Assembly: GCF_021441885.1 (NCBI RefSeq)
Contig: NZ_CP090439.1
Span: 1,736,001 to 1,800,000 of the forward strand
Direction: 5' to 3'
Length of the DNA stretch: 64,000 bases
Origin: Vibrio maritimus
GTDB lineage: Bacteria > Pseudomonadota > Gammaproteobacteria > Enterobacterales > Vibrionaceae
The position numbers and the translations under genes are program-made. Positions 1 through 9,151 of this stretch are shown here, piece after piece. Numbering within the stretch: the first letter of the stretch is position 1; each line of letters begins with the position of its first letter. The notes under the pieces are model-generated. The model was given only the letters and a program-made list of their open reading frames with translations, had not been told where the DNA came from and did no database searches.

Positions 1-2
1 AG

Positions 3-899
3 CGAGTGATTGGGCAAGATGTGGCCATCAGCGAGCTTGTAAAAAGCATCCAAATATCAAGAGCGGGCCTTACTGATAGTCGTAAGCCAGTGGGTGTGTT
101 CTTAATGTGTGGTCCAAGTGGTGTAGGTAAAACGGAAACTGCCATGGCTCTGGCTGATGAAGTGTTCGGCGGTGGAGATAACCTCACCATTATTAATATG
201 ACCGAGTTTAAAGAAGAGCACAAAATTTCGATGCTGCTTGGCTCTCCTGCAGGGTATGTTGGCTTTGGCGAAGGTGGTGTGCTCACTGAAGCGATTCGTC
301 GCAACCCGTATTCAGTGTTGCTACTGGATGAAATGGAAAAAGCGCATCCAGGCGTTCATGACTTGTTCTATCAAATCTTTGATAAGGGCCATATCAAAGA
401 TAGTGAAGGTCGTACGGTCGACTTTAAAAACACAATCATCATTATGACATCGAACGCGGCAGACCAAGCGATAGTAGATATCTGTGAAGATAATGAAGAA
501 CGTTTAGCAAATGAAGATTTGTTAGAACAGATCCGCCCGGCATTACAACACTACTTTAAACCCGCTTTCTTAGGACGCACAACGATTGTGCCTTACTACC
601 CATTGAATCGTGATGAACTGAGCCAAATCGCGGCAATTAGTTTGAATCGCATCGCTAATAAACTCAAAGAGAAGTACAAGGCCGAGTTTAAGTGGGATGA
701 CACTTTCATTGATTTTGTGGTCAGTAGGAACACGGATCCGACGACAGGAGGTCGAGCCGTGGAGCAGATTATTAATCGTTCTCTAATGCCTAAACTTGCG
801 GTTGATTGTATTCATCGTCTCAGTGAGGGGCTTGGCGTGAATCAAGTATCCGTTACAACGGATGCTGTGACAGGTGAGTTGGTTATTGATATCACCTAA
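3..899 (+). CDS. tssH: T6SS ATPase TssH/ClpV, C-terminal part (5' end outside window)
   Basis: AAA+ disaggregase that recycles the contracted VipA/VipB (TssB/TssC) sheath in the cytoplasm. Only the second ATPase module and the C-terminal small domain are visible. The reading frame is open to the left edge and begins inside the typical R-V-I-G-Q-D entry of the second AAA domain, so the GTG near position 6 is an internal valine and not a start. Walker A is GPSGVGKT (about residue 36 of the visible part) and Walker B is VLLLDEMEKAHP (about residue 104). An ASNAA-like sensor-1 strand and a TGGRA sensor-2 motif follow. It is first in the visible + strand T6SS run and lies 26 bases before the next gene. 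ClpB is the alternative, but the T6SS context makes TssH much more likely. Confidence 0.93.
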   Translation, partial: RVIGQDVAISELVKSIQISRAGLTDSRKPVGVFLMCGPSGVGKTETAMALADEVFGGGDNLTIINMTEFKEEHKISMLLGSPAGYVGFGEGGVLTEAIRRNPYSVLLLDEMEKAHPGVHDLFYQIFDKGHIKDSEGRTVDFKNTIIIMTSNAADQAIVDICEDNEERLANEDLLEQIRPALQHYFKPAFLGRTTIVPYYPLNRDELSQIAAISLNRIANKLKEKYKAEFKWDDTFIDFVVSRNTDPTTGGRAVEQIINRSLMPKLAVDCIHRLSEGLGVNQVSVTTDAVTGELVIDIT

Positions 900-925
900 A
901 TATTAAAGTTGAGAGAGGTGACAAC

Positions 926-1678
926 ATGGATAAGCGTGCCTTGATGTTCCATTTTATTGGAAAGGCTAAAGTCAGTGCTAGGGCACTGACCAAGTTCTGC
1001 CTCGTGCCAAGTGTCCTATTAACCGGAGCATTTGAAGCGAGCGCGGTAGAACGTATAACGCTTGCAACCCAGATCTGGACTCCCTATCAAACCGTTGACA
1101 GTAACGGCACGATAGGGGGTGTAGCTGTAGATAGAGTGAAGTGTGCGCTAGGCAGAATGGGGCAGCCTTATGAAATTCGGGTAATGCGTTGGGACAAAGC
1201 GCAGTTGATGGTTGAAACAGGCGAAATGCATGGTTTTTTTGCCGGTTCATCGAATAGTCGTCGAGCGCAATATGCGACGGCGTCTTATCCGATAGTGTCA
1301 GAAAACTTGGCATGGTTCATAGCTCCAAACATCTATGCCGACATAAATGATGAAACAACTAAGTACAGTTTACGTTTTGGTGCTAAGTTTAATACAAACA
1401 AGTGGTTATCTTTAAAGAGAGATGGCTATAACGTAATAAGAAAGCCAAGAGATGCGGATTCGCTATTACAAATGCTTTGGAAAGGCGATTTGGATGTCGC
1501 CTATGAGTATGAACTTGTGTTTGAAGAGTCGATGAAGAAAGCGAACCTACCTATGGATTACTTCCAACGGGTGAGAATTAAAAAGCAAGATTTAATGGTT
1601 CATTTTTCTAACGACTTTTTGCGTCAAGCCCCAGGCTTTTTGGAGCAGTTTAATGCTTCCTTACGCAAATGTTATTGA
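926..1678 (+). CDS. Periplasmic solute-binding-like protein (SBP_bac_3 type) in the T6SS operon
   Basis: A 250-residue protein with a long, basic N-terminus and a hydrophobic stretch (about residues 22-41, ending in ASA) that looks like a signal peptide. The rest resembles the polar amino-acid binding proteins of ABC transporters (family 3): an early strand with ITLAT and WTPYQT, a GGVAVD segment, and a late segment that treats itself as a hinge domain. No permease or ATPase gene is nearby. A good Shine-Dalgarno (GAGAGGTG) precedes the ATG. Its place between tssH and the FHA gene, on the same strand with gaps under 30 bases, says it is co-transcribed with the T6SS. A stand-alone sensor or accessory role is inferred. 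The fold is a family-level call and the ligand is unknown. Confidence 0.75.
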   Translation: MDKRALMFHFIGKAKVSARALTKFCLVPSVLLTGAFEASAVERITLATQIWTPYQTVDSNGTIGGVAVDRVKCALGRMGQPYEIRVMRWDKAQLMVETGEMHGFFAGSSNSRRAQYATASYPIVSENLAWFIAPNIYADINDETTKYSLRFGAKFNTNKWLSLKRDGYNVIRKPRDADSLLQMLWKGDLDVAYEYELVFEESMKKANLPMDYFQRVRIKKQDLMVHFSNDFLRQAPGFLEQFNASLRKCY

Positions 1679-1698
1679 AGTATAGGTAAGGGAATGCC

Positions 1699-2676
1699 AT
1701 GGATATTAGTTTTCAGTTGATTGAGCTACCTGAAAACGAGCAGGTAATGAGTCGCCAGATAACGCTTCCTAGTGAAGGTGGCACAATAGGCCGTTCATAT
1801 GAATGCACGGTGCAATTACCTGATCTCAGTCGTACGCTATCTCGCGTGCATATAGAAGTGCGTCCGCACTCTGAGGGCGGCTTCCAGATTATTGATAGAA
1901 GCGTAAATGGATGCCAGGTGAATGGCGTTGAGCTTGGTGTTGGTCAGTCTTTAAAGTTGAATGATGGCGACAATATCCGTATTGGTGGGTATTTGATGCT
2001 GGTCAGCGATATGGACGAACTATTCGCTGAAAGTTCAACCAATAGTAGCTCTCAGCAAAATACAGAAGGCCTGTTTTCCGAAAAAAGAGATACATTCGAC
2101 TTCGATAGCGTGATGGAAGAGCCGACAGAAGCGATATTTGCGCAAGATGTTTCGTCGAGTTCATCGTTTAAACAAGAAGAAGTTGAAGCGTTTTCATCTG
2201 AGAACGTGGTTGGGGAGGATATTTATTCCTACGACCCATTTGAAGATGACGATGACCTCGCGATGGACCTCTCAAGCAGTGATAGTAAAGACAATATTGT
2301 AATGATAACAGAGCATCAAAATGAGCCTGTAGCCGATGATCATTCTGTCACGGTTGCCAATGGGTCACAGATTCAAGCTCTAGATTCCAGCATCGATCGG
2401 TTAACAAAGTTAGTTGAGCATCAACAATCGACCGTCACCGCGGCAATCGATAGGGAGCGACTGTTTTCATGTATCGAAGTGACACTGGATAAGTTTTTGG
2501 ATGATTTCAACCCCAGTTCTTTAGAAGAAGAATTTGACGATTACATCACTGGGTGGGGCAACAAGGACAAAAAGTATTGGTCCCTATATAAAAAACAGTT
2601 TATGAGAAAACAACAGAAAAGTGAGTTTAAAAGACAGTTTACAGCGCTATTAATGGAAGAGTTGAGGGAGAAGTAG
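1699..2676 (+). CDS. tagH: T6SS-associated FHA domain protein (TagH/Fha type)
   Basis: A cytoplasmic adaptor that binds phosphothreonine and, in other T6SSs, links a Ser/Thr kinase to assembly of the apparatus. The forkhead-associated domain fills residues 1-105: the GRS turn, the S-R-V-H phosphothreonine-contact motif and the S-V-N-G loop are all present. Residues about 110-215 are an acidic, serine-rich, low-complexity linker. The C-terminal 110 residues are helical, with the acidic and aromatic LDDFNP and YWSLYKKQF motifs typical of the TagH C-terminal domain. The start has a GTAAGGGA ribosome site. Its stop overlaps the next start by one base. The kinase at 9142 is the obvious partner. 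Confidence 0.88.
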   Translation: MDISFQLIELPENEQVMSRQITLPSEGGTIGRSYECTVQLPDLSRTLSRVHIEVRPHSEGGFQIIDRSVNGCQVNGVELGVGQSLKLNDGDNIRIGGYLMLVSDMDELFAESSTNSSSQQNTEGLFSEKRDTFDFDSVMEEPTEAIFAQDVSSSSSFKQEEVEAFSSENVVGEDIYSYDPFEDDDDLAMDLSSSDSKDNIVMITEHQNEPVADDHSVTVANGSQIQALDSSIDRLTKLVEHQQSTVTAAIDRERLFSCIEVTLDKFLDDFNPSSLEEEFDDYITGWGNKDKKYWSLYKKQFMRKQQKSEFKRQFTALLMEELREK

Positions 2677-3176
2677 TGGAGCATATGAATCTTATGCGTC
2701 TGTTTACGTCAGCGTTGTTGTCGATAGCCATTTTAGGCTGTGGTTCAAGCGCACCCGTATTTCAACCTTCAATTGCAGTAACGGTGAACATGAAGGCAGC
2801 GGATGACATTAATACGTTTGATGATGACATTCCTAGACCGCTGATTATTAGACTGTATCAACTCAAAGAAAGTGGCGCATTTGAAAATGCGGAGTTCGTT
2901 AGTATTTACGAGTCAGACAGTAGTGTACTTGCTGGTTCGTTGATTGATTCGAAAGTCATGCCACCAGTAATCCCAGGTGAGACGCGGTCTTTTACGCTAG
3001 AAGTCCAACAAGAAACAAAGTTTATCGCAGTGTTTGCAGAGTTTGCAGACTATGAAGTGGCAACATCAAAGGCAGTGGTTGCGTTGGTCGAAGAACCTGA
3101 TGAAAACCCAATAATTATAAGAATCTCTCAAGCAAAAATTGAGATTTCTCAGCCTGTTGATAGTTCATGGTGGTAA
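2676..3176 (+). CDS. tssJ: T6SS outer-membrane lipoprotein TssJ
   Basis: Lipoprotein that anchors the TssJLM trans-envelope complex in the outer membrane and contacts periplasmic TssM. The N-terminus has a short hydrophobic segment ending in the lipobox I-L-G-C, followed by GSS and the beta-sandwich typical of TssJ, with the conserved PLIIRLYQLK strand and GETRSF turn. I kept the GTG start because GGGAG lies five bases upstream and the start overlaps the preceding TAG stop (TAGTG), which suggests translational coupling. ATG at 2685 or 2694 would also keep the lipobox. About 163-166 residues is normal for the family. Confidence 0.9.
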   Translation: MEHMNLMRLFTSALLSIAILGCGSSAPVFQPSIAVTVNMKAADDINTFDDDIPRPLIIRLYQLKESGAFENAEFVSIYESDSSVLAGSLIDSKVMPPVIPGETRSFTLEVQQETKFIAVFAEFADYEVATSKAVVALVEEPDENPIIIRISQAKIEISQPVDSSWW

Positions 3177-3186
3177 GGAGACCCAA

Positions 3187-4515
3187 TTGAAACATCAGAG
3201 AAAAGTGGTTTGGAAAGAAGGGATGTTTGTTGCACCCCAACATTTCCAACAGACAGAAAGATACATTACTCAGTACATTCAAAAGTACGTTGATCTAACG
3301 TCGAGCGGAAAAAGCTTCGGCGTTTCAGTGTTAGAAAACGAGTCTAACTACCTAAAACTAGGGAAATTTAGCGTCGTCCGTTGTAGCGGTGTGTTTCAAG
3401 ATGGAACCTTGTTTGATTGCTCTCGTGAACTGATTATCGAGATTCCAGAGAACACCATGAATAAAACGGTCTTCTTAGCTCTGCCTCTTTCTATTGAAGG
3501 TGAGAACGAATACGGAGAGAGGGAACTACTGAAACGTTACGTTGTAGCGGAGCATAATCTCTTTGACTCTAGTGATGCGGAGCAAAGTGGGATTAAAGCA
3601 TCACTTGCAGAACCAAACGTTCGCCTGTTACTAGAAGGTGAAGACACAAATGGCTTAGTGCTAATCCCAATCGCTCGAGTTCTTGAGCGACGTGATGACG
3701 GAGAGGTTGTACTTGATAAAGGGTTCATTCCTGCATGTCTACAATATGGAGCCTCTTCACTGCTCAAGGATAGATTGAAGGAGCTACTTGTTCTCGTTCA
3801 AGCGAGGGCAAAAAACGTCATTGAGAGAATTGGTGCTGGTGAGCAAACAAAAAGTGATTTGAGTTTAATGCGGGAATTTCTTTGGTTGCAAACCCTAAAC
3901 CGATGGATACCACAACTGGCGATCTTGGTTGAAAAGCCTGAAACGAACGTAGATACACTGTACGAAAAGTTGGCGAGCTTCTCCTCTGAGCTTGATAGCT
4001 TCACGCCCGCTATGGGCAGTGTAGAGCACGTGGTCCTTAATAAAGACAACCTCCACCTTGCATTTGGTCCCTTGTTTTCGGGGTTGAGGGATAAACTGTC
4101 TATGGTTCAAAGTGACAAGGTAACCGAATTTGAATGGGATACTAACCTCTTTGAGAAACGTCGACTACTAAGACTGTCGATTCCAACCTTGGCTCAGATG
4201 GAAGGAAGGCGTTTAGTAATTTCGGTGAAGTCTTCGGTTGGTGCCGCTACGCTGAGCTCGACGTTCCCAAGCGTGTGTACTTTAAGTGGAATCAGTTTGA
4301 TTGCTGAGTTGGTTAGAAATAGTCAATCCGGTGTCACTATCAATCCATTACCGGTTGCTCCATCAGAGCTAAAAGCTCAGGTCGACTTAGCCTATTTTGA
4401 GATAGACGCCTCCCATGAATACTGGCAACAACTCAAGTCGAAACGTGAGCCTATTGCACTGCACGTGGATAGTCGCATACCCGATCTAGCCATCAAGCTT
4501 TACGCATTGGGATAA
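3187..4515 (+). CDS. tssK: T6SS baseplate subunit TssK
   Basis: Trimeric cytoplasmic adaptor that docks the phage-like baseplate to the TssL/TssM membrane complex. The family hallmark near the N-terminus, V-V-W-K-E-G-M-F-V-A-P-Q-H-F-Q-Q, is intact. The frame is open back to 3139 inside tssJ, but I chose the TTG at 3187: it comes just after the tssJ stop, has TAAGGAG at 3175-3181, and places the WKEGMF motif at the position usual for TssK. That gives 442 residues, a normal length. The C-terminal half shows the conserved PSELKAQVDLAYFE segment of the TssL-binding domain. Confidence 0.93.
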   Translation: MKHQRKVVWKEGMFVAPQHFQQTERYITQYIQKYVDLTSSGKSFGVSVLENESNYLKLGKFSVVRCSGVFQDGTLFDCSRELIIEIPENTMNKTVFLALPLSIEGENEYGERELLKRYVVAEHNLFDSSDAEQSGIKASLAEPNVRLLLEGEDTNGLVLIPIARVLERRDDGEVVLDKGFIPACLQYGASSLLKDRLKELLVLVQARAKNVIERIGAGEQTKSDLSLMREFLWLQTLNRWIPQLAILVEKPETNVDTLYEKLASFSSELDSFTPAMGSVEHVVLNKDNLHLAFGPLFSGLRDKLSMVQSDKVTEFEWDTNLFEKRRLLRLSIPTLAQMEGRRLVISVKSSVGAATLSSTFPSVCTLSGISLIAELVRNSQSGVTINPLPVAPSELKAQVDLAYFEIDASHEYWQQLKSKREPIALHVDSRIPDLAIKLYALG

Positions 4516-4519
4516 TGCT

Positions 4520-5734
4520 ATGAACGATCTATTAGATGAAGTCACGGTCCCTTTAAAAACTCATGTTGATACTGATTCAGTGTCCTCATCCGGTGGGGTG
4601 CGCCTGACCAGTTTAAACGCTATCAAGAACCAAGCGCGTTATACATTGGCCCAGCGCCAAACTGAACTGTTTGATAACGATATACTCCGTGTCAGCGCGG
4701 AGCTGTTATCGCTCATCATTTCGGTGAAGCGACTTGAATGTCCTGCGGATATGTATACTTTCCGTATGGGGTTAAAAGGGCAATTAACGGATCTAAAATA
4801 CAAGGTAGCTAAACTCGACTATCCCCCCTCTGTCGCGGATAAAACCTGCTTCTTGTTCGCCGTTATGTTGGATGAACAAATTTTGCACTCCGAATGGGGA
4901 GAAGAGTCTGGGTGGGAGAATCAGACATTAGTCAGTGAACTATTCGGTGTTAAAAACGGTGGTGAACAATTTTATCTTGTTGCGGAAAGAGCACTCTTAC
5001 AGCCCATCCTGCTTAAAGACCTTTTAGAACTCATCTATATCATGATTAAGCTTGGGTTCCGCGGCCGCTATCGAGTTGAAGGAAAAGAGTTGCTCGGTGT
5101 TTTAGTTCAGCGATTAGAAGAGGCGGTGTTTGCAGACATTGAACAAGGCTCAGAGCCAGAGAGGATGCCGATACCTAGACCGATAGCCTCTACTTTTAAA
5201 CGCAGGGCTCGACCACAACGCCCGGTAAGGCTTTGGCGAGGTGCCATGCTATTTGTTGCCTTGCTAGCGTCGTTTTGGGGCGGCATATACTATTGGTATC
5301 AAATTACGGTTCCCGTCAAAGCAGAGCCATTTACCTCATTACCTAGCTTTACCGACAAATACTATAGTCAAGCCAACGCTCAAGAGAAAGAGTACATCTA
5401 CACGAGCACCGATCAAGATCTCAGCGGTTCCAAAAAATCGTATGTGCCGGCTTCTAGTAATTCGTCGACCATAGCGACTTCAGGCTCAACGTCTTCGAGT
5501 GTGTCAGCTCGTACCGGTTTTCGAGTACAACTTGCGACATTGTCCTCAAAATCTTCGGCACAAAATTTTCTGTCTCAACATGGTGAAATGCTACCGAATG
5601 CTCAGGTAGAGCGCCAAGGCAATTTTTATATCGTTTCCAGCAATGTAGCGACGACACAAGAAGCACAAGAAGTGCTAAGTGCTGCGAAGAATGCAGGGAT
5701 AGATGACGCTTTCGTCATCAGAGCGAAGCAGTAG
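4520..5734 (+). CDS. tssL: T6SS inner-membrane protein TssL (DotU) with C-terminal SPOR domain
   Basis: Tail-anchored inner-membrane component that contacts TssK in the cytoplasm and TssM in the membrane. Residues about 50-205 form the DotU cytoplasmic domain, with the typical FAVMLDEQILHSEWG and LGFRGRYRV motifs. A basic segment is followed by one membrane helix (about 240-260). A Ser/Thr-rich periplasmic linker (about 300-330) then leads to a roughly 70-residue C-terminal module that begins FRVQLATLSS and ends AFVIRAKQ. This has the pattern of a SPOR peptidoglycan-binding domain. At 404 residues it is longer than a minimal TssL because of this extension. OmpA-like extensions are the better-known variant; SPOR is a pattern-level call. 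Confidence 0.9.
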   Translation: MNDLLDEVTVPLKTHVDTDSVSSSGGVRLTSLNAIKNQARYTLAQRQTELFDNDILRVSAELLSLIISVKRLECPADMYTFRMGLKGQLTDLKYKVAKLDYPPSVADKTCFLFAVMLDEQILHSEWGEESGWENQTLVSELFGVKNGGEQFYLVAERALLQPILLKDLLELIYIMIKLGFRGRYRVEGKELLGVLVQRLEEAVFADIEQGSEPERMPIPRPIASTFKRRARPQRPVRLWRGAMLFVALLASFWGGIYYWYQITVPVKAEPFTSLPSFTDKYYSQANAQEKEYIYTSTDQDLSGSKKSYVPASSNSSTIATSGSTSSSVSARTGFRVQLATLSSKSSAQNFLSQHGEMLPNAQVERQGNFYIVSSNVATTQEAQEVLSAAKNAGIDDAFVIRAKQ

Positions 5735-5743
5735 GTCAAACCA

Positions 5744-8700
5744 ATGATGAAAAAAAATAAAGCGATAGTATTAGCAAGCTTGATAGCACTCGTTATAACG
5801 TCATTATTGATGCTGGTTTTTTGGGTATTAGGTTGGTTCGGAACTGAGCCTGCTTGGGTTATTGTACTTCAGACACTCGGTGCGCTCGTTGTACTTATTG
5901 GTTCAGGTTTCGGTAGTTACCGTCTATTTCGAAGAAAGAAAATCAATGAAGACGAGAAAAAACTTGAGCAATGGCGAGTGGATGAAATCAAACGTACCTT
6001 TAATTTGGTTTGGAGAAAACACTCAAAGCTCAACGCAAATCCGTACTCAATTCCTTGGTATGTTCAACTTACCGAAGACCCAAGTCATGATCAGTCCTTG
6101 CTGCAACAGATGGGATTTGAACTGATTGACCCTGTTGATGAGTTACCTACAGATCTCGTCGCTGTCAGGTTTTGGGCTTCTGACGCGGCAATTATCGTCA
6201 CGGTCGATCTAATGATGAACAAAGAGAGTTCATCTAAAAGTGTTCAGATACTGCTCGATTTGGTGCAAAAGAAGCGAGCGAGACAGGCTTTCAATGGTGT
6301 GTTGTGTTCGGTGAATTTGGGTAGCTTGATAAATAGCACAGAAATTTCAGCGAGTGAGACCAGTCAAAAGTATCGTTCTATGTTGGAAGATTTAAACAAG
6401 CAGACTGGGCTTATTTTACCTGTCTATTGTGCCTTTACTGACATGGCTCAAGTGCGTGATTTGTGTGAGCTTTTTTCACCGTTGGATGAGACAGAGAGGG
6501 ATCAACCTTTCGGTGCACTGCGTGATTTGAATGAAAGCCGCCATTACGACAAGGAATGGTTTGATGACTCTTATGAAGCCTTGGTCAAAGGAATTGCGAG
6601 CACAATCAGCTCATCGCTCAAGCAACAACTCAATGCTGATTATCGTGACTCTTCAGTCTCAGGTTTGTTTCAGCTATCCGCACTTCGATATGACATTGAA
6701 GACTTTTTGTCACTAACCTTTAATCAGCACCAGTTTGATGACGTGGAGTTGTTTTTTAGAGGTTACTTCTTCGTCAATACTGGTGGTGATAGTAAGACAC
6801 TGGACGTCGTTTCTGCGATGCATGCGTCCGAGCTCGGTTTTGAGTCAATCTCCACGGTAAACACTACGAGTAAAACACTCAGCTTGTTCGCTAAGGGGTT
6901 ATTCCCAAGCTGTGTTCTAAAAGAGTCAACATTGGTCGGCGTTAACAGAAAACGAGAGTTTACCTATCGGACGACGCGTTTAGCAGCGACTGTTGGGCTA
7001 GTTGTATTATTTGGCGGTTTCTTAGCACTTATAAGAGCCAGTTATGTTTATCAGCAAAACCTCGATGGTCAAGCCCAGGCTATGCTCGCACAGTATAAAG
7101 ATAACCTAAGGGTTAATGAAATACAGCCGGATGATCTCGCATCACCGGTATTTAGCCTGTATGAACTTCGAGAAATCGATCAGCTATATAAACAGGATAA
7201 CCACCCTTGGTACGTCTTAAGTTGGTTGCCAAGTTCAAGCATCGCTGAGTATGTGAACAGTGCTTACTACGGTGAACTAACATCGGAACTATTGACCTTG
7301 ATGCGTGACTACATCATGAAAGATATGTTTGTGTACAATTCACTCGATGACAAAGTAAAGACGCTCGAACTGCTCAACCTTCAGCAGATTTTGTACAACC
7401 CTGATCGTCACTCATCTGAGCCATTGGTAAATTATTACATTGGAGCGCTTAACGAAGAGGGAAGCGGCTACGCTAATTTGATAGAGCGCTTTACCTTGCT
7501 CGCGCAAGATGCCTTAAGCACAAAGGCGGTTCCTCCTCCTTATGATGAACAATTGCTTGAACTCGTACGTGGCACTTTATCGTCTAATGATGTCAGTGAA
7601 TTACTTTACCAGCACATCATGCAACATAAAGATTTCTCTCGTCGTGTTGATCTGCGAAACCAACTTAATCCAACCTTTGATCAAGTCTATAGCTTCAAGC
7701 AAGACTTTAGTGGCTACTTGATTCCGTATGCGTTTACTCGCGATGGATTTGAAGAGCTCAGTAACGAAACGGGTTTTCAACTCGCCTCTGAAGCCATCAA
7801 AGCTTACGAAGGGGTAATGGGGCGAATCAGTGGCGATGCGGAAATGAACCGGATTAACCGTCAATTACGCGAACGTTACATCAAAGACTACATAAGCCAT
7901 TGGACTGCGTTTACGGGCAGCGTAAGTTTGACGACCGTAGACAGTTGGGGTGGGAGCGAACAACAGTTGGCATTGGTCACAGATGCTAATTTCTCTCCTT
8001 TGCTGCAGTTTTATCAGGTGATTGATGAAAATACCAACCTTCTCAAAACCTTTGAAACAACAGAGAAAGAACAACCTGCAGATAAAGATGCAAGCGCTAA
8101 GGAAGAGGAATCGCCGCTAACGCCAGCAAATGGTGCCGCGATGGAGCGTGTTGCTGAGTCGATTACCTATCCATTTAGGCACATTCATAGTGTTATTGCG
8201 GCAAATAAAACGGGTAAGAGTCCATTTGACGTAGCAATGGGAGACTTACAAGCACTGCGTGATTGGATTGCCAAGTCCAAAGAGATTCAGTTTAAGGGAC
8301 ATTATTTTCTTGAACAGCTTGAAAATGCGGATGCGAGTAATCCAATCGCTAAACTCAACTCATCGGCGGACAACTACAATGTGCCGATTCTGCCAGAGCT
8401 AATGCAACAACAAGCAACGTTAGTTAATGGACTGGCTTTGGATTCCATACGTGAGGTTATCAATCAGGATTGGGCTAAGGTTACTGATTTTTATCAAACT
8501 CGACTGGCAAGCCACTATCCATTTAATACGACCTCGACGACGGATGCTGCGTTGTCTGATGTTGAGTTCTTCTTTAAGCCAAACGGTGAGTTTGATCAGT
8601 TTGCGACTAAATATGCCAATCAGTTGGATATTACTATAAATAAAGAGTTGTTTATTAATGGCTTCGTACCACATCAATATTTGTCGCTCTCCTGGCAATA

Positions 8701-9151
8701 TCAACCGTTCAAAGAGTCTGTATCTCGAATTCAAGATCAGCTGTTTACTGGGGATAAGTTAGGCTTTAAGTTCTCAGTAAGAGCGGAAAAGATGTCACCA
8801 GTATTGACGCGTTTTGCGTTGATCACCAATTCGAAACTGTTTGAATACCAAAATGGTCCTAAACTTTGGCGTACTCAAGCATGGCCAATTCCCACCAACC
8901 AAGTTCAAGATATTTCTATTCTTATCGAGGACACGAGTGGTGTAATAAAGCGTGATAAACAGTCGGGAGCTTGGAGCTGGTTTAAGGTCGCAGATGCAAT
9001 GCAAGGGGCATCACAAGTAGGTAGCAGTGAACTGATTTGGCGTTACCAAGTAGGGGACAACGAGGTGAACTTACTGGTCAAGTCGGATGGCGTTGGGCAG
9101 CCGTTTGATTCTGGTTTCTTCAAACAACTGACACTACCTCAATGGCTGTAG
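5744..9151 (+). CDS. tssM: T6SS membrane complex protein TssM (IcmF)
   Basis: Large inner-membrane protein whose periplasmic part reaches TssJ and forms the trans-envelope channel. Two N-terminal membrane helices (about residues 8-30 and 37-60) are followed by a cytoplasmic domain of roughly 350 residues. A third helix lies near residue 415 (VGLVVLFGGFLALI), then a long periplasmic region ending in a beta-rich domain with FDSGFF near the C-terminus. I do not find a G-x4-GK(S/T) nucleotide-binding loop in the cytoplasmic domain, so this looks like a TssM without the GTPase motif. The 1135-residue length fits the family. Its last 10 bases overlap the kinase gene. Confidence 0.94.
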   Translation: MMKKNKAIVLASLIALVITSLLMLVFWVLGWFGTEPAWVIVLQTLGALVVLIGSGFGSYRLFRRKKINEDEKKLEQWRVDEIKRTFNLVWRKHSKLNANPYSIPWYVQLTEDPSHDQSLLQQMGFELIDPVDELPTDLVAVRFWASDAAIIVTVDLMMNKESSSKSVQILLDLVQKKRARQAFNGVLCSVNLGSLINSTEISASETSQKYRSMLEDLNKQTGLILPVYCAFTDMAQVRDLCELFSPLDETERDQPFGALRDLNESRHYDKEWFDDSYEALVKGIASTISSSLKQQLNADYRDSSVSGLFQLSALRYDIEDFLSLTFNQHQFDDVELFFRGYFFVNTGGDSKTLDVVSAMHASELGFESISTVNTTSKTLSLFAKGLFPSCVLKESTLVGVNRKREFTYRTTRLAATVGLVVLFGGFLALIRASYVYQQNLDGQAQAMLAQYKDNLRVNEIQPDDLASPVFSLYELREIDQLYKQDNHPWYVLSWLPSSSIAEYVNSAYYGELTSELLTLMRDYIMKDMFVYNSLDDKVKTLELLNLQQILYNPDRHSSEPLVNYYIGALNEEGSGYANLIERFTLLAQDALSTKAVPPPYDEQLLELVRGTLSSNDVSELLYQHIMQHKDFSRRVDLRNQLNPTFDQVYSFKQDFSGYLIPYAFTRDGFEELSNETGFQLASEAIKAYEGVMGRISGDAEMNRINRQLRERYIKDYISHWTAFTGSVSLTTVDSWGGSEQQLALVTDANFSPLLQFYQVIDENTNLLKTFETTEKEQPADKDASAKEEESPLTPANGAAMERVAESITYPFRHIHSVIAANKTGKSPFDVAMGDLQALRDWIAKSKEIQFKGHYFLEQLENADASNPIAKLNSSADNYNVPILPELMQQQATLVNGLALDSIREVINQDWAKVTDFYQTRLASHYPFNTTSTTDAALSDVEFFFKPNGEFDQFATKYANQLDITINKELFINGFVPHQYLSLSWQYQPFKESVSRIQDQLFTGDKLGFKFSVRAEKMSPVLTRFALITNSKLFEYQNGPKLWRTQAWPIPTNQVQDISILIEDTSGVIKRDKQSGAWSWFKVADAMQGASQVGSSELIWRYQVGDNEVNLLVKSDGVGQPFDSGFFKQLTLPQWL

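Noticed and set aside
978..1313. 111-codon open frame on the - strand inside the binding-protein gene
   Set aside because: It is antisense to a gene with a clear signal peptide and family pattern, has no ribosome site and gives a low-complexity, Arg/Leu/Ser-rich product.
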